Shown in pieces: positions 1 to 8,819 of a DNA stretch of 64,000 nucleotides (position 1 is its first letter; each line of letters begins with the position of its first letter). The DNA comes from CAXXOK01 sp963678055. GTDB lineage: Bacteria > Bacillota > Clostridia > Christensenellales > Aristaeellaceae. The translations under genes were made by a program, and so were the position numbers. The stretch spans positions 930,001-994,000 of the forward strand of contig OY782679.1 of the NCBI GenBank assembly GCA_963678055.1, read 5' to 3'. Below the pieces are notes generated by a model. It was not told where the DNA came from. It was given only the letters and a program-made list of their open reading frames with translations, and did no database searches.

Positions 1-972
1 CTGCGCGGCAACGTAGGCTTATATGTAAAGTCCGGCTCCTACCAATTCTATGTCGATGGCATGGAGGAGGAGGGGCTTGGCGACATTCACCTGCGTATGG
101 AAGCGCTGAAAAAGAAATTGCAGGCCGAGGGCCTTTTTGATGCTGCGCTGAAAAAACCCCTGCCGCTATTGCCCAAGGGCGTGGGTATCGCCACCAGTAA
201 AACTGGCGCAGTCATCCACGATATGACCCGTGTAGGCTGGCGGCGTCACCCGGGAATTCCGTTTTACCTGTATCCCGTTTCGGTGCAGGGAAAGGGTGCG
301 GCCAAGGAGATTGCCGCCGCCGTGGAAGCGCTGGACAAGCTTCCGGAGGTGGATGTGATCATCGTCGCGCGCGGCGGTGGCAGCCTGGAGGATCTGTGGG
401 AGTTCAACGAGGAAGTCTTGGCACGGGCGATTGCAAAGTGCAAAAAACCTGTGGTTAGCGCTGTGGGACACGAGACGGATTTTTCTATTTCCGATTTTGT
501 GGCCGACCTGCGCGCGCCGACACCTTCGGCTGCGGCCGAGCTTGTTGTACCGCTGCGCGATCAGCTGTTGCAAACCACCGACAAGCTGCAAACCCGTATG
601 CGCCGTTCTTGCGAGATGACGCTTTCGGGCTATGCTGCCGACCTGTCTGAGCTATCGGCCCGCATTGCCCGACAAACGCCGGAGAAGCAACTTGGCGTGA
701 TTACCGAGCGCTTACAGGGACTGGCGCAGCGTATGGCTTTGCTGTACAAACAAGCGCTGGAACAAAAGGCCCGGGCCTTGTCGGAACTAACGGTGCGCAT
801 CACGGCTGCCAGCCCCAAAGCAACACTCAAACGCGGCTATGCAATCGTACGCCGGGGGAAGCACCCTGTGCAAAGCGTAGCTACACTCAAGCCCGATGAC
901 CTGCTCACCATTACCCTTGCAGACGGCAGCGCAGAGGCCAAAACCCTGCGGATACATCAGGAGGATCAATAA
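1..972 (+). CDS. xseA: Exodeoxyribonuclease VII large subunit (5'-truncated by window edge)
   Basis: The frame is open from base 1, so the gene begins outside the window; the Met at 61 is internal. Exonuclease VII degrades single-stranded DNA to short oligonucleotides in the cytoplasm as an XseA/XseB complex. Visible family hallmarks are the end of the OB-fold region (YQFYVDGM, GLGDIHLRME), then the catalytic-domain blocks VGIATSKTGAVIHD, VQGKGAAKEI, ARGGGSLEDLWEFN, SAVGHETDFSISDFVADLRAPTPSAAAE, followed by a long charged helical region and the C-terminal KRGYAIV block. The stop TAA (970-972) abuts the xseB start, so the two are translationally coupled. Function is secure from the motifs. Confidence 0.97.
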   Translation: MRGNVGLYVKSGSYQFYVDGMEEEGLGDIHLRMEALKKKLQAEGLFDAALKKPLPLLPKGVGIATSKTGAVIHDMTRVGWRRHPGIPFYLYPVSVQGKGAAKEIAAAVEALDKLPEVDVIIVARGGGSLEDLWEFNEEVLARAIAKCKKPVVSAVGHETDFSISDFVADLRAPTPSAAAELVVPLRDQLLQTTDKLQTRMRRSCEMTLSGYAADLSELSARIARQTPEKQLGVITERLQGLAQRMALLYKQALEQKARALSELTVRITAASPKATLKRGYAIVRRGKHPVQSVATLKPDDLLTITLADGSAEAKTLRIHQEDQ

Positions 973-1236
973 ATGGCGAATCAAAAACCAAGCTTTGAGG
1001 AAGATCTCCAGACGCTGGAAGCGCTAGCAGACAAGATGGAGCTGGGAGAGCTGCCCCTTGAACAGCTGATGGACGCTTACGAACAGGGTGCAAAGCTTGC
1101 TAAAAGCCTGGATGCACGCCTGAAAACGGCGGCCGCCAAGCTATACGAGGTGAGCAAACAGGGCGATGGTACGCTTGCCAAGGCCGTTAGCGCTGTTGCC
1201 CAGCAGGAATCCCTGCTCGACCCGGCACAGGAGTAA
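973..1236 (+). CDS. xseB: Exodeoxyribonuclease VII small subunit
   Basis: 87 residues, the usual size of XseB. The N-terminal block SFEEDLQTLEALADKMELGELPLEQ and the following YEQGAKLAKSLDARLKTAAAK match the helical hairpin family that binds the large subunit's C-terminal region. An AGGAGG ribosome binding site sits just before ATG 973, and the start directly follows the xseA stop. It forms an operon with xseA and ispA, the usual order in Firmicutes. Confidence 0.95.
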   Translation: MANQKPSFEEDLQTLEALADKMELGELPLEQLMDAYEQGAKLAKSLDARLKTAAAKLYEVSKQGDGTLAKAVSAVAQQESLLDPAQE

Positions 1237-1240
1237 GAAA

Positions 1241-2170
1241 GTGGATTACCGTGCGACGTATGACGGGTATCTGCAAGCGGTCAACACCGCGCTTGCAGCG
1301 CATCCGCTGCTTAAGGGCGAAACGCAGCATACCGAGGTGCTGTCGCAAACGCCTGTGGATGGCGTGATACCTGAGCCGCTTTGCTCGGCCATGCGCTACA
1401 GCCTGCTGCTACCCGGTAAACGCTTGCGCCCGGTGCTGCTGCTGGCGGCATATCACCTGCTGGCGGATGATTTTACCGCTGCGCTTCCCTATGCCATCGC
1501 ACTGGAAATGATACACACCTATTCACTGATTCACGATGATCTACCCGCCATGGATGACGATCATCTGCGCCGCGGCAAACCGACCAACCATCTGGTGTTT
1601 GGCGAGAACATCGCCATACTGGCAGGTGATGGGCTCTACTCTCTGGCCATGGAAACCATGCTGGAAGCGGCATTGCAGTCCGGCCATCCCCATGCGTTGC
1701 AGGCGATAACGGAGATTGCCGTTTGCGCGGGCGTGCGCGGCATGATCGCCGGACAGACGCTGGATGTGAAGCTGGAGGGTACACAGCCCAGAAAGGATAT
1801 GGTACACTATATCCAGCGGCATAAGACCGGCGATTTGCTCACTGCACCGCTTACCGCCGGGCTGATACTTGCCGGAGCGGACGAGGCGATGCTTGAAGCC
1901 GGCCGCAGCTACGGCAAGGCGCTTGGAAATGCATTCCAAATCGTGGATGACTTGCTGGATTTACAGGGGGATGCTACAATACTCGGCAAGCAGACCGGCA
2001 TGGATCTGCAGCGCGGTAAAATGACCTGGCCTGCCGTATATGGCCAGGAGGTTTCACGCCGCGAAGCTGCCCGGTTGGTTGCCAAAGCCAAGGATGCGCT
2101 TACGCCTTTTGGCAAACGCGCGGAGTTTTTACGGATACTGGCGGACACCATGGTGACCCGCGTATCCTGA
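1241..2170 (+). CDS. ispA: Polyprenyl (farnesyl/geranyl) diphosphate synthase
   Basis: 309 residues. It condenses isopentenyl diphosphate with allylic diphosphates to make farnesyl diphosphate for undecaprenol and quinone synthesis. Both aspartate-rich Mg-binding motifs are present: DDLPAMDDD near residue 98 and DDLLD near residue 236, with GKRLRPVL (IPP binding) and the KTG and GKQTGMD blocks. A longer frame starts at 1166 inside xseB, but GTG 1241 is chosen: it has an AGGAG site about 9 bases upstream and gives the family N-terminus. The 4-base gap from xseB implies one transcript. A dxs gene, often next, is not found here. Confidence 0.93.
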   Translation: MDYRATYDGYLQAVNTALAAHPLLKGETQHTEVLSQTPVDGVIPEPLCSAMRYSLLLPGKRLRPVLLLAAYHLLADDFTAALPYAIALEMIHTYSLIHDDLPAMDDDHLRRGKPTNHLVFGENIAILAGDGLYSLAMETMLEAALQSGHPHALQAITEIAVCAGVRGMIAGQTLDVKLEGTQPRKDMVHYIQRHKTGDLLTAPLTAGLILAGADEAMLEAGRSYGKALGNAFQIVDDLLDLQGDATILGKQTGMDLQRGKMTWPAVYGQEVSRREAARLVAKAKDALTPFGKRAEFLRILADTMVTRVS

Positions 2171-2191
2171 TATTGGAAGGGGACAGGACGA

Positions 2192-2650
2192 ATGCACGAT
2201 TTTATGGACGTGTTTTCCAATCCCATCGTGCTGTGTTCGCTCTTTGCGTGGGTTACGGCACAGCTTTTAAAAGTGCCGCTGTACTACCGCGTAGAACATA
2301 AGCTGGACTGGAAACGCCTGACCGGCGCGGGGGGCATGCCCTCGTCTCATTCGGCGCTGGTGGTGGCACTTACACTTGCTGTGGGCCTGCTGGAAGGCTT
2401 TGACACAGCGCTGTTTGGCGTATGTATCGTATTAAGCCTGATTGTGATGTACGATGCCATCGGCGTGCGCCGGGAAACGGGTACGCAGGCGACGGTCATC
2501 AACCAAATACTAAAAGATGTGCTCATCAACGGCCACCGCATCTCCGACGATGAGCTTAAAGAACTGGTCGGACATACGCCCTTTGAGGTCGTTGGCGGCA
2601 TTCTGGTGGGCATCGTCACCACTGTAATTTATCTGTACGTTATATTATAG
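2192..2650 (+). CDS. Divergent PAP2 family membrane protein (DUF212/YuiD-like)
   Basis: 152 residues with about four hydrophobic segments. The blocks SLFAWVTAQLLKV, GGMPSSHSALVVAL, MYDAIGVRRETGTQA and the terminal GHTPFEVVGGILVGI are typical of the DUF212 family, which is distantly related to PAP2 phosphatases and vanadium haloperoxidases (the SSH motif is shared). The substrate is unknown; a role in lipid-phosphate metabolism next to the prenyl synthase is plausible but inferred. It lies 21 bases after ispA. Confidence 0.85.
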   Translation: MHDFMDVFSNPIVLCSLFAWVTAQLLKVPLYYRVEHKLDWKRLTGAGGMPSSHSALVVALTLAVGLLEGFDTALFGVCIVLSLIVMYDAIGVRRETGTQATVINQILKDVLINGHRISDDELKELVGHTPFEVVGGILVGIVTTVIYLYVIL

Positions 2651-2679
2651 CGATATTGAAACCGTTTGGGGGGACTTTC

Positions 2680-3210
2680 ATGGATCATTTTATGGAAGAA
2701 GTCGTAATCCGGAAAAACCGGGTTGTGCAGGAACTGTTGTATTACGCTGCCAATGTGTTTATGGTCATATTTGCGGTGCTTGGGTTTATGCTGGTACAAA
2801 CCATCTTTGCAGGGTTTTCCATCGAGCGTTTAGTTGTGATGGTGATCTTGATCGGTTCGGCGTTTTTGCTGTTTTTGTATAAGGACAGGCTGCGCACGGA
2901 ATACGAATATACCTTCACCAACGGCGAGCTGGATTTTGCGCAGGTGTTTAACAACAAAAAGCGCAAAAATCTGGGCACCATGCGGGTGAAGAATGTGGAA
3001 TCGTTCGGCCCCGTGGAAAGCGATCATTTCCGCAGGCTGATCAGCTCGCCGGGCGTGAAAGCCAAGAACTGGTTCTTAAACCGCGGCGCCAAGCTGTATT
3101 ACTTTTACTATGTAAAGGAATCTGGCAAGAAAATGATCGTCTTTGAGCCCAGCGAAGAGCTGGTCAACTATGTTAAAAAATATCTAGCTCGCGGAGTGTA
3201 CAACGAATGA
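2680..3210 (+). CDS. Small two-helix membrane protein, DUF6106-like
   Basis: 176 residues. The ATG at 2680 is preferred over TTG 2656 because a GGGGGGA ribosome binding site precedes it. The sequence has a short cytoplasmic N-terminus, two closely spaced transmembrane helices (about residues 19-43 and 47-67) and a soluble domain beginning YKDRLRTEYEYTFTNGELDFAQVFNNKKRK. This resembles the DUF6106 family of Clostridia (from memory). No enzymatic motif is seen. Its stop overlaps the cysteine desulfurase start by 4 bases, which implies coupled translation. Confidence 0.7.
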   Translation: MDHFMEEVVIRKNRVVQELLYYAANVFMVIFAVLGFMLVQTIFAGFSIERLVVMVILIGSAFLLFLYKDRLRTEYEYTFTNGELDFAQVFNNKKRKNLGTMRVKNVESFGPVESDHFRRLISSPGVKAKNWFLNRGAKLYYFYYVKESGKKMIVFEPSEELVNYVKKYLARGVYNE

Positions 3211-4361
3211 CGGAAATCTATCTGGACAATGCGGCTACCACCAAGCCCAGCGCCGAGGTCATCGATGCGATGACCTCGGCCATGCGTATAGGGTATTATA
3301 ATCCGGCCGCGCTTTATAAAGGTGCCGTGGAGGCTGAGCGCGCACTGGAGGCAGCTCGTGCTGCAATCGCCGCCCCGCTGCGCATGAAGCAGGAGCATGT
3401 GATTTTCACCTCTGGCGGCACGGAAAGCGACAATTTAGGCATACTCGGTCACCTGAAAACATGCAGGAGTGGGGGTACAGTGCTGTATTCCGCTGCCGAG
3501 CATGCCGCCGTGCGCAATGCCGCTATTGAGGCCGAGAATCTTGGCTTTACAGTAAAACGTATACCGCTGGACACCCGCGGATCGCTGGATTTGGCCGCAC
3601 TAGAGACCATGATGGACGAGAGCGTTACGCTGATCTCCGTCATGCATGTGTGCAACGAAACCGGGATGATTATGCCGCTTCCACAGCTTGCCTCTCTTCG
3701 CGATCAGCTGGCACCTCGTGCGGCAATCCATGTGGACGGGGTGCAGGGTTACCTTCGCCTGCCGGTTGACATGAAGAAACTGGGCATACAGTCCTACGCG
3801 GTCAGTGCGCATAAGGTGCACGGCCCCAAGGGTGTCGGTGCGCTCATTGTGCAGGATAAGCATAAAATCGCCCCGCTGATCTTTGGCGGCGGCCACCAGC
3901 GCGGTTTGCGTGCGGGTACGGACAACACCGTGGGGGCGGCGGGCTTTGCCGCAGCTGTCAAGGCCTATCCCGCGTCCGCGGCACAAACCCTGCAGGCGCT
4001 GAAAGTTGACATGGCCCGCCTGCTGCAGAGTGCAGTTCCGAATATGCAAATTATCGGGCCTCTGCCGGAAGATGCCGATAGTGCGCCGCATATACTCAGC
4101 CTGTCCCTGCCGCCTGTAAACGCCGAGACCATGGTTCACGCGCTGGAAGCGCAGGGCGTGATTGTGGGTACAGGCTCAGCCTGTTCCAGCAAGTCGCGTA
4201 AACGCTCCATCCCGCTCACATCCATGGGCGTGTCCGTAGCGTTGATGAACAGTGCCATCCGCTTGAGCTTTTCCGTGCAGAACACCCCGGAGGAGCTTGC
4301 CATCGCAGCCAAAGCGATTCAGACCCAATATGACATTTTATCCAAATTTACCCGCCGTTAA
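3207..4361 (+). CDS. Cysteine desulfurase (NifS/IscS family, PLP enzyme)
   Basis: 384 residues. It mobilises sulfur from cysteine as an enzyme persulfide. Seen: YLDNAATTKPS at the N-terminus, FTSGGTESDNLGI, the H of EHAA, HVDGVQG, the PLP lysine in SAHKVHGPKG (about residue 200), RAGTDN, and the catalytic loop GTGSACSSKS (about residue 322) with the persulfide cysteine. It overlaps the upstream gene by 4 bases and lies 18 bases before thiI. That pairing is typical of a NifS dedicated to supplying ThiI rather than a general Fe-S assembly IscS; no iscU is nearby. Confidence 0.93.
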   Translation: MTEIYLDNAATTKPSAEVIDAMTSAMRIGYYNPAALYKGAVEAERALEAARAAIAAPLRMKQEHVIFTSGGTESDNLGILGHLKTCRSGGTVLYSAAEHAAVRNAAIEAENLGFTVKRIPLDTRGSLDLAALETMMDESVTLISVMHVCNETGMIMPLPQLASLRDQLAPRAAIHVDGVQGYLRLPVDMKKLGIQSYAVSAHKVHGPKGVGALIVQDKHKIAPLIFGGGHQRGLRAGTDNTVGAAGFAAAVKAYPASAAQTLQALKVDMARLLQSAVPNMQIIGPLPEDADSAPHILSLSLPPVNAETMVHALEAQGVIVGTGSACSSKSRKRSIPLTSMGVSVALMNSAIRLSFSVQNTPEELAIAAKAIQTQYDILSKFTRR

Positions 4362-4379
4362 GTAAGGAGTCGATATCCG

Positions 4380-5525
4380 GTGCGCGAAGTACTGATGATG
4401 CGTTTTTCTGAGATTCATTTAAAAGGGCTGAACCGCCCATATTTTATGCGCATGCTGGTAGAGCGCATTAAGGAGGCCGTACGCGACGTGCACGGCCATG
4501 TGTGGCTGTCGGATAGCCGCGTTTATGTGTCCGATGCCGATGATATGGATGAGGCATTACGCCGCACCCGTAAGGTGTTTGGCGTGCACAGCGTCAGCCG
4601 TGCCATGGAAATGGACAAAGGGGACTTTACCGCCGTTTGTGAGCAGGCCGCAGCCCTGATGGTCGACAAAAAAGGCTCGTTCAAGGTGGAAGCCCGCCGT
4701 AGCGATAAGCGCTATCCGCTGGATTCCATGGACTTAAACCGTGAAATCGGGCACTACATACTACAGCAGCATCCGCATCTGACTGTGGATGTGCATACGC
4801 CCAATCACCGCGTGTATGTGGAAATCCGCGATCACGCCTATCTGTACTCTGAAGCGCTGCCTGCAGTGGGCGGTATGCCTGTAGGTACGGGCGGCCGGGC
4901 GATGGTGCTGTTATCCGGTGGTATCGACAGCCCTGTCGCTGCCTGGATGATCGCCAAACGCGGCGTGCAGATGAGCGCGGTGCACTTTTTGTCCCCGCCT
5001 TACACCAGCGAGCGCGCCAAGGACAAGGTTTTGTCGCTGGCGAAAAATCTGTCCGAAAGTTTATGCGGATGGAACGTGCATCTGGTGCCGTTTACCGATA
5101 TTCAAATGCAAATCCATGAAAAGTGTCATCAGGACTATACCACGGTGATTATGCGCCGCTATATGATGAAGATCGCTACCCGGATTGCCAAAAAAGCGCG
5201 CGCGCAGGCGCTGGTTACGGGTGAGAGCATCGGCCAGGTCGCCAGCCAGACCATGCATGCCCTACAATGCACCGACAGCGTGACTGATCTTCCCGTGTTC
5301 CGGCCGCTGATCGGGTTTGACAAGCAGGAGATCGTCGACATCGCCGTGAAGATCGACACCTTTGAAACATCCTCCCTGCCGTATGAGGACTGCTGCACGG
5401 TGTTCACCCCGCGCCACCCCGCAACCAAGCCGAAGATGGACATCATTTTGGATGGCGAGGCCAAGCTGGATTCGGACGCGCTGATCGAAGCAGCAATTCT
5501 TAACACAGAAGTTATACACGTTTAG
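4380..5525 (+). CDS. thiI: tRNA 4-thiouridine synthase ThiI
   Basis: 381 residues, the short ThiI form without the C-terminal rhodanese domain found in enterobacteria. It adenylates U8 of tRNA and inserts sulfur to give s4U; some homologues also serve thiamine synthesis. N-terminal ferredoxin-like and THUMP domains (about residues 1-165, SEIHLKGLNRPYF) precede the PP-loop ATP-pyrophosphatase motif LLSGGIDSPVA (about residue 178) and LVTGESIGQVASQT. The start is GTG 4380 with AAGGAG upstream. Together with the preceding desulfurase it forms a tRNA-thiolation pair. Confidence 0.95.
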   Translation: MREVLMMRFSEIHLKGLNRPYFMRMLVERIKEAVRDVHGHVWLSDSRVYVSDADDMDEALRRTRKVFGVHSVSRAMEMDKGDFTAVCEQAAALMVDKKGSFKVEARRSDKRYPLDSMDLNREIGHYILQQHPHLTVDVHTPNHRVYVEIRDHAYLYSEALPAVGGMPVGTGGRAMVLLSGGIDSPVAAWMIAKRGVQMSAVHFLSPPYTSERAKDKVLSLAKNLSESLCGWNVHLVPFTDIQMQIHEKCHQDYTTVIMRRYMMKIATRIAKKARAQALVTGESIGQVASQTMHALQCTDSVTDLPVFRPLIGFDKQEIVDIAVKIDTFETSSLPYEDCCTVFTPRHPATKPKMDIILDGEAKLDSDALIEAAILNTEVIHV

Positions 5526-5547
5526 CATAAAATTCACGAACATCATC

Positions 5548-5576
5548 TTGCGAAAAGCTTTGGAGTGTTGTATACT
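5548..5576 (+). promoter_or_regulatory. Predicted sigma-A promoter of cggR
   Basis: TTGCGA (5548-5553), a 17-base spacer, then TATACT (5571-5576). The predicted transcription start near 5583 falls at the first base of the CggR-type operator. Confidence 0.75.
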
Positions 5577-5582
5577 CTCGTG

Positions 5583-5618
5583 TGGGATGGAAACTGTCCA
5601 GGCGGGGCAGGAAGTGTC
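5583..5618 (+). promoter_or_regulatory. CggR operator (two direct repeats)
   Basis: The spacing is TGGGAT-N6-TGTC-N4-CGGGGC-N6-TGTC. The published Bacillus subtilis operator is CGGGAC-N6-TGTC-N4-CGGGAC-N6-TGTC. Spacings are identical, with two mismatches in the first hexamer and one in the second. It lies between the promoter and the cggR ribosome binding site, consistent with autorepression relieved by fructose-1,6-bisphosphate, as known for CggR. Confidence 0.85.
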
Positions 5619-5633
5619 CCGTGGGAGGATCAC

Positions 5634-6653
5634 ATGCCGGAAGAGCTGTTTATGCTGATGAAAACCATCGCTCCGGATTTGGCCGAGCAGATAGAGCGCC
5701 GTGCGCTGGTGCTGGAGCGGATTGATGCCCTGCAGCCCGTGGGGCGGCGGCTTTTGGCCGGGCGGCTGAACCTGCCGGAGCGCGAGGTGCGTTCCATCGC
5801 TGCGACCTTGAAGGATAACGGCCTGATAGAGCTGACGGCGGCTGGCATGGCGCTGACCCCGGATGCGGAAAGCATACTGTCGGCTGCGCGGCGTTTCAGC
5901 CGTGAGCTGCGCGGGTTGACCAAAATGGAAACCGCACTGGCTAAGCTTTTGCATGTGCCGCGTGTGTATGTGGCGGCGGGCAATGCCGATGAAGACCCCC
6001 ATGTACTCCACGAGGTGGGGCGACTGGCAGCCAGTAAACTGCGTTCGTTTTTAAAAAGCGGCTCTACGCTGGCAGTCACCGGCGGGCAGACCATGCTGGA
6101 ACTGGCCCATACCCTGCCAAGCGGTACGCCCATGAACGTGATGGTCGTGCCCGCACGCGGCGGCATCGGCCGCGCGCTGGAAACCCAGGCCAATACCGTG
6201 GCATCGGAAGTCGCCAGGCGCTTAGGCGGTCATCACCGGCTGATGCACCTGCCCGACGATATCGACGAGGCTGCTATGGCCGAAATGAAGAAGCTGTCGG
6301 ATGTGACCGAAACGCTGGAACTACTGCAGCGGACAGACGTGGTACTCTATGGCATCGGCCGTGCTGATGATATGGGTGTGAAACGCCAACTGCCGGCTGA
6401 ACTGCTGAAAACCGTACTCCAGCGGGGTGCAAAGGCCGAGGCCTACGGCTGTTACTTTAATGCTGATGGTGATGTGGTCTACTCGGCTTCATCCGTCTCG
6501 CGCGATCTGGGCAAGCTGAAGCCCGACTGCGCAATGATCGCCGTAGCAGCTGGTGCACGCAAGGCTGAGGCCATTCGTGCGGTGATGTACGCCCGGCCCC
6601 AGACCATGCTGGTCACGGACGAGGGCGCGGCGCGGGCGATGCTAAGGCAATAG
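5634..6653 (+). CDS. cggR: Central glycolytic genes regulator CggR (SorC/DeoR family)
   Basis: 339 residues. The ATG at 5634 is preceded by GGGAGG and gives the family N-terminus (PDLAEQIERRALVLERI, ALQPVGRRLLA). A winged HTH covers about residues 20-80; the SorC sugar-phosphate-binding domain follows (SGSTLAVTGGQTMLELA, VVPARGGIGRALE, LYGIGRADDM, GCYFNADGDVVY). CggR represses glycolytic operons until fructose-1,6-bisphosphate binds. Here it sits directly before pgk; gapA, which separates them in B. subtilis, is missing. The upstream operator supports autoregulation. Another SorC-type ligand is possible but unlikely given the operator and neighbours. Confidence 0.92.
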   Translation: MPEELFMLMKTIAPDLAEQIERRALVLERIDALQPVGRRLLAGRLNLPEREVRSIAATLKDNGLIELTAAGMALTPDAESILSAARRFSRELRGLTKMETALAKLLHVPRVYVAAGNADEDPHVLHEVGRLAASKLRSFLKSGSTLAVTGGQTMLELAHTLPSGTPMNVMVVPARGGIGRALETQANTVASEVARRLGGHHRLMHLPDDIDEAAMAEMKKLSDVTETLELLQRTDVVLYGIGRADDMGVKRQLPAELLKTVLQRGAKAEAYGCYFNADGDVVYSASSVSRDLGKLKPDCAMIAVAAGARKAEAIRAVMYARPQTMLVTDEGAARAMLRQ

Positions 6654-6696
6654 GGAAACGCACGTACGGCCAAAACAGGAACAATTTGACTGTATG

Positions 6697-6705
6697 TGTT
6701 ACAAT
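6697..6705 (+). promoter_or_regulatory. Possible extended -10 promoter of pgk
   Basis: TG-T-TACAAT (6697-6705) lies 33 bases before the pgk start. No well-spaced -35 is present; TTGACT at 6686 is too close. It may give pgk basal transcription independent of the cggR promoter. Confidence 0.4.
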
Positions 6706-6737
6706 ATACCGTCGAACAAATGCAAGGAGAGAATACT

Positions 6738-7928
6738 ATGGCTAAGAAAACCGTCGAAGACATTCAGGTACAGGGCAAAAAAGTACTCGTACGTTGCGAT
6801 TTTAACGTGCCGTTAGATGAAAACAACGTAATCAGCGATGAAAACCGCATCCGCGGTGCGCTGCCGACGATACAATACCTGATAGACCACGGCGCAAAAA
6901 TTATACTCTGTTCACACTTAGGTCGCCCCAAGGGAGATGGCTTTGAAGAGAAGTATTCCTTGGCACCTGTGGCCGCTCGTTTGGGCCAGCTGCTGGACAA
7001 GGAAGTACCCCTGGCGAAGGATGTTGTCGGCGAAGACGCGCAGAAACTGGCGTCCGAGCTGAAAGACGGCGACGTGATGATGATCGAAAACGTGCGCTTC
7101 CATAAAGCCGAAACCAAGAACGATCCCGAATTTTCCAAGGCACTGGCTTCGCTGGCCGAAGTGTACGTCAACGATGCATTTGGCACCGCGCACCGCGCGC
7201 AGTGCTCTACCGAGGGCGTGGCGCACTTCCTGTCCCCGGCGGTGTCCGGCTTCCTGATTGGCAAAGAGCTCGATATTATGGGCAAGGCGCTGGAAAACCC
7301 GGAACGCCCCTTTGTGGCGGTGCTGGGCGGCGCGAAAGTGTCTGATAAGATCAACGTAATCAACAACCTGCTGGACAAGGTGGATTCTCTTATCATCGGC
7401 GGCGCGATGGCCTATACCTTTAAGCTGGCCAAGGGCCTGCGTGTTGGCAAAAGCCTGACCGAGCCCGATAAGGTAGACCTGGCAAACGAGCTGCTTGACA
7501 AAGCAAGGGAGAAGAAAGTTCGTCTGCTGCTGCCTATCGACAATGTTTGCGGCGATAGCTTTAGCAACGATGCCATGCGCATTACCGCCCACACCCGCGA
7601 GATTCCTGAAGGCTTTGAGGGCATGGACATCGGCCCCATTGCCATGGCGGTGTTCTATAATGAGATCTCCACGGCTGGTACGGTGGTGTGGAACGGCCCC
7701 ATGGGCGTGTTCGAATTTTCCAACTATGCCGAGGGTACCCGTGAAGTGGCCAAGGCCATGGCAGCCTGTAAGGGCGTAACCATCGTTGGCGGCGGCGACA
7801 GCGCAGCGGCCATTGAACAGATGGGCTATGCCGACAAGGTGACCCACGTATCCACCGGCGGCGGCGCAAGCCTTGAGTTCCTCGAAGGCAAGAAATTGCC
7901 CGGCGTAGAAGCGCTTGACGACAAATAA
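6738..7928 (+). CDS. pgk: Phosphoglycerate kinase
   Basis: 396 residues, the standard length. It transfers phosphate between 1,3-bisphosphoglycerate and ADP in glycolysis. Signature VLVRCDFNVPLDE near the N-terminus, the substrate-binding SHLGRPKG, FGTAHRAQCS, VLGGAKVSDKI, and the nucleotide-binding WNGPMGVFEF and GGGDSAAAIEQMG are all present. Start ATG 6738 has AAGGAGA 8 bases upstream. It lies 84 bases after cggR and is followed by its own terminator, so it may be transcribed with cggR but apart from tpiA-gpmI. Confidence 0.97.
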   Translation: MAKKTVEDIQVQGKKVLVRCDFNVPLDENNVISDENRIRGALPTIQYLIDHGAKIILCSHLGRPKGDGFEEKYSLAPVAARLGQLLDKEVPLAKDVVGEDAQKLASELKDGDVMMIENVRFHKAETKNDPEFSKALASLAEVYVNDAFGTAHRAQCSTEGVAHFLSPAVSGFLIGKELDIMGKALENPERPFVAVLGGAKVSDKINVINNLLDKVDSLIIGGAMAYTFKLAKGLRVGKSLTEPDKVDLANELLDKAREKKVRLLLPIDNVCGDSFSNDAMRITAHTREIPEGFEGMDIGPIAMAVFYNEISTAGTVVWNGPMGVFEFSNYAEGTREVAKAMAACKGVTIVGGGDSAAAIEQMGYADKVTHVSTGGGASLEFLEGKKLPGVEALDDK

Positions 7929-7943
7929 GAAGTGACCATCAAA

Positions 7944-7975
7944 AACAGGCGGCGCTAAGCCGCCTGTTTTTTTGT
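7944..7975 (+). terminator. Rho-independent terminator after pgk
   Basis: Stem CAGGCGGC (7946-7953) pairs with GCCGCCTG (7959-7966) around loop GCTAA, followed by a run of T. It separates pgk from tpiA. Confidence 0.9.
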
Positions 7976-8013
7976 GTTTTCAAGTCTTTCTGGTTTTGAA
8001 GCTTGCCGGAATG

Positions 8014-8022
8014 TGATACAAT
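8014..8022 (+). promoter_or_regulatory. Extended -10 promoter of tpiA-gpmI
   Basis: TG-A-TACAAT (8014-8022) lies 33 bases upstream of tpiA, the same distance as the similar TG-T-TACAAT element before pgk. The -35 region is weak (TTTTGA around 7994). Confidence 0.5.
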
Positions 8023-8055
8023 AAGGGATGAAAAAAGTTTGAAGGAGCGAAACCG

Positions 8056-8808
8056 ATGCGCAAACCAATCATTGCCGGAAACTGGAAAATGAACAAAACA
8101 CCGAGCGAAGCCAAAGCGCTCGTAACTGAATTAATCCCCTTGGTGAAGGACGCCGCCTGTGATGTGGTGGTTTGTGTCCCCGCCGTATGCTACCAGGACG
8201 TACAGGCAGCTGTAGAAGGTACCAACATTCACCTGGGCGCGCAGAATGTGCACTTTGCACAGAGCGGCGCCTATACCGGAGAGCTGAGTGCGGACATGCT
8301 CAAAGCCGCAGGCGTAGAGTATGTTGTCATCGGCCATAGCGAGCGGCGGCAGTACTTCGGCGAAACGGATATTACCGTAAACAAGCGCGTGCGCGCGGCA
8401 GTTGCGGGTGGCCTTGTGACTATCGTTTGTGTTGGTGAGCTGAAGGACGAGCGCGAAGCCGGCTATACCGATGCCATTGTGGAATATCAGACACGCATGG
8501 CGCTTACGGGCCTGACTGCCGATGAGGTGAAAAACCTTGTCATCGCGTACGAACCCGTATGGGCTATCGGCACCGGCCTGACCGCGACCGATGAGCAGGC
8601 CAACGAGACGATTGCTGTCATCCGTAAGGCGGTTGCCCGGCAATTCGGCCAGCAAACAGCCGATGCGGTACGCATTCAATACGGCGGCAGCATGAAACCC
8701 GGCAACGTGAAAGGCCTGATGGCCCAGCCGGAGATTGATGGCGGTCTGATCGGCGGCGCGTCGCTGAATGCGCCTGATTTTTCCAAAGTTGTTTTGTTCG
8801 ACCGGTAA
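8056..8808 (+). CDS. tpiA: Triosephosphate isomerase
   Basis: 250 residues. It interconverts dihydroxyacetone phosphate and glyceraldehyde-3-phosphate. The catalytic lysine is in GNWKMNK, the histidine in IGHSERR (about residue 95), the glutamate in AYEPVWAIGTG (about residue 167), and the phosphate-binding YGGSMKPGN and GGLIGGASL close the barrel. AAGGAG precedes ATG 8056. It is followed 11 bases later by gpmI, so the two form one operon. Confidence 0.97.
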   Translation: MRKPIIAGNWKMNKTPSEAKALVTELIPLVKDAACDVVVCVPAVCYQDVQAAVEGTNIHLGAQNVHFAQSGAYTGELSADMLKAAGVEYVVIGHSERRQYFGETDITVNKRVRAAVAGGLVTIVCVGELKDEREAGYTDAIVEYQTRMALTGLTADEVKNLVIAYEPVWAIGTGLTATDEQANETIAVIRKAVARQFGQQTADAVRIQYGGSMKPGNVKGLMAQPEIDGGLIGGASLNAPDFSKVVLFDR

Positions 8809-8819
8809 GGAGATAGAGT

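Noticed and set aside
6686..6691. TTGACT as the -35 of pgk
   Set aside because: Only 8 bases from TACAAT; spacing is not workable, so only the extended -10 is kept.
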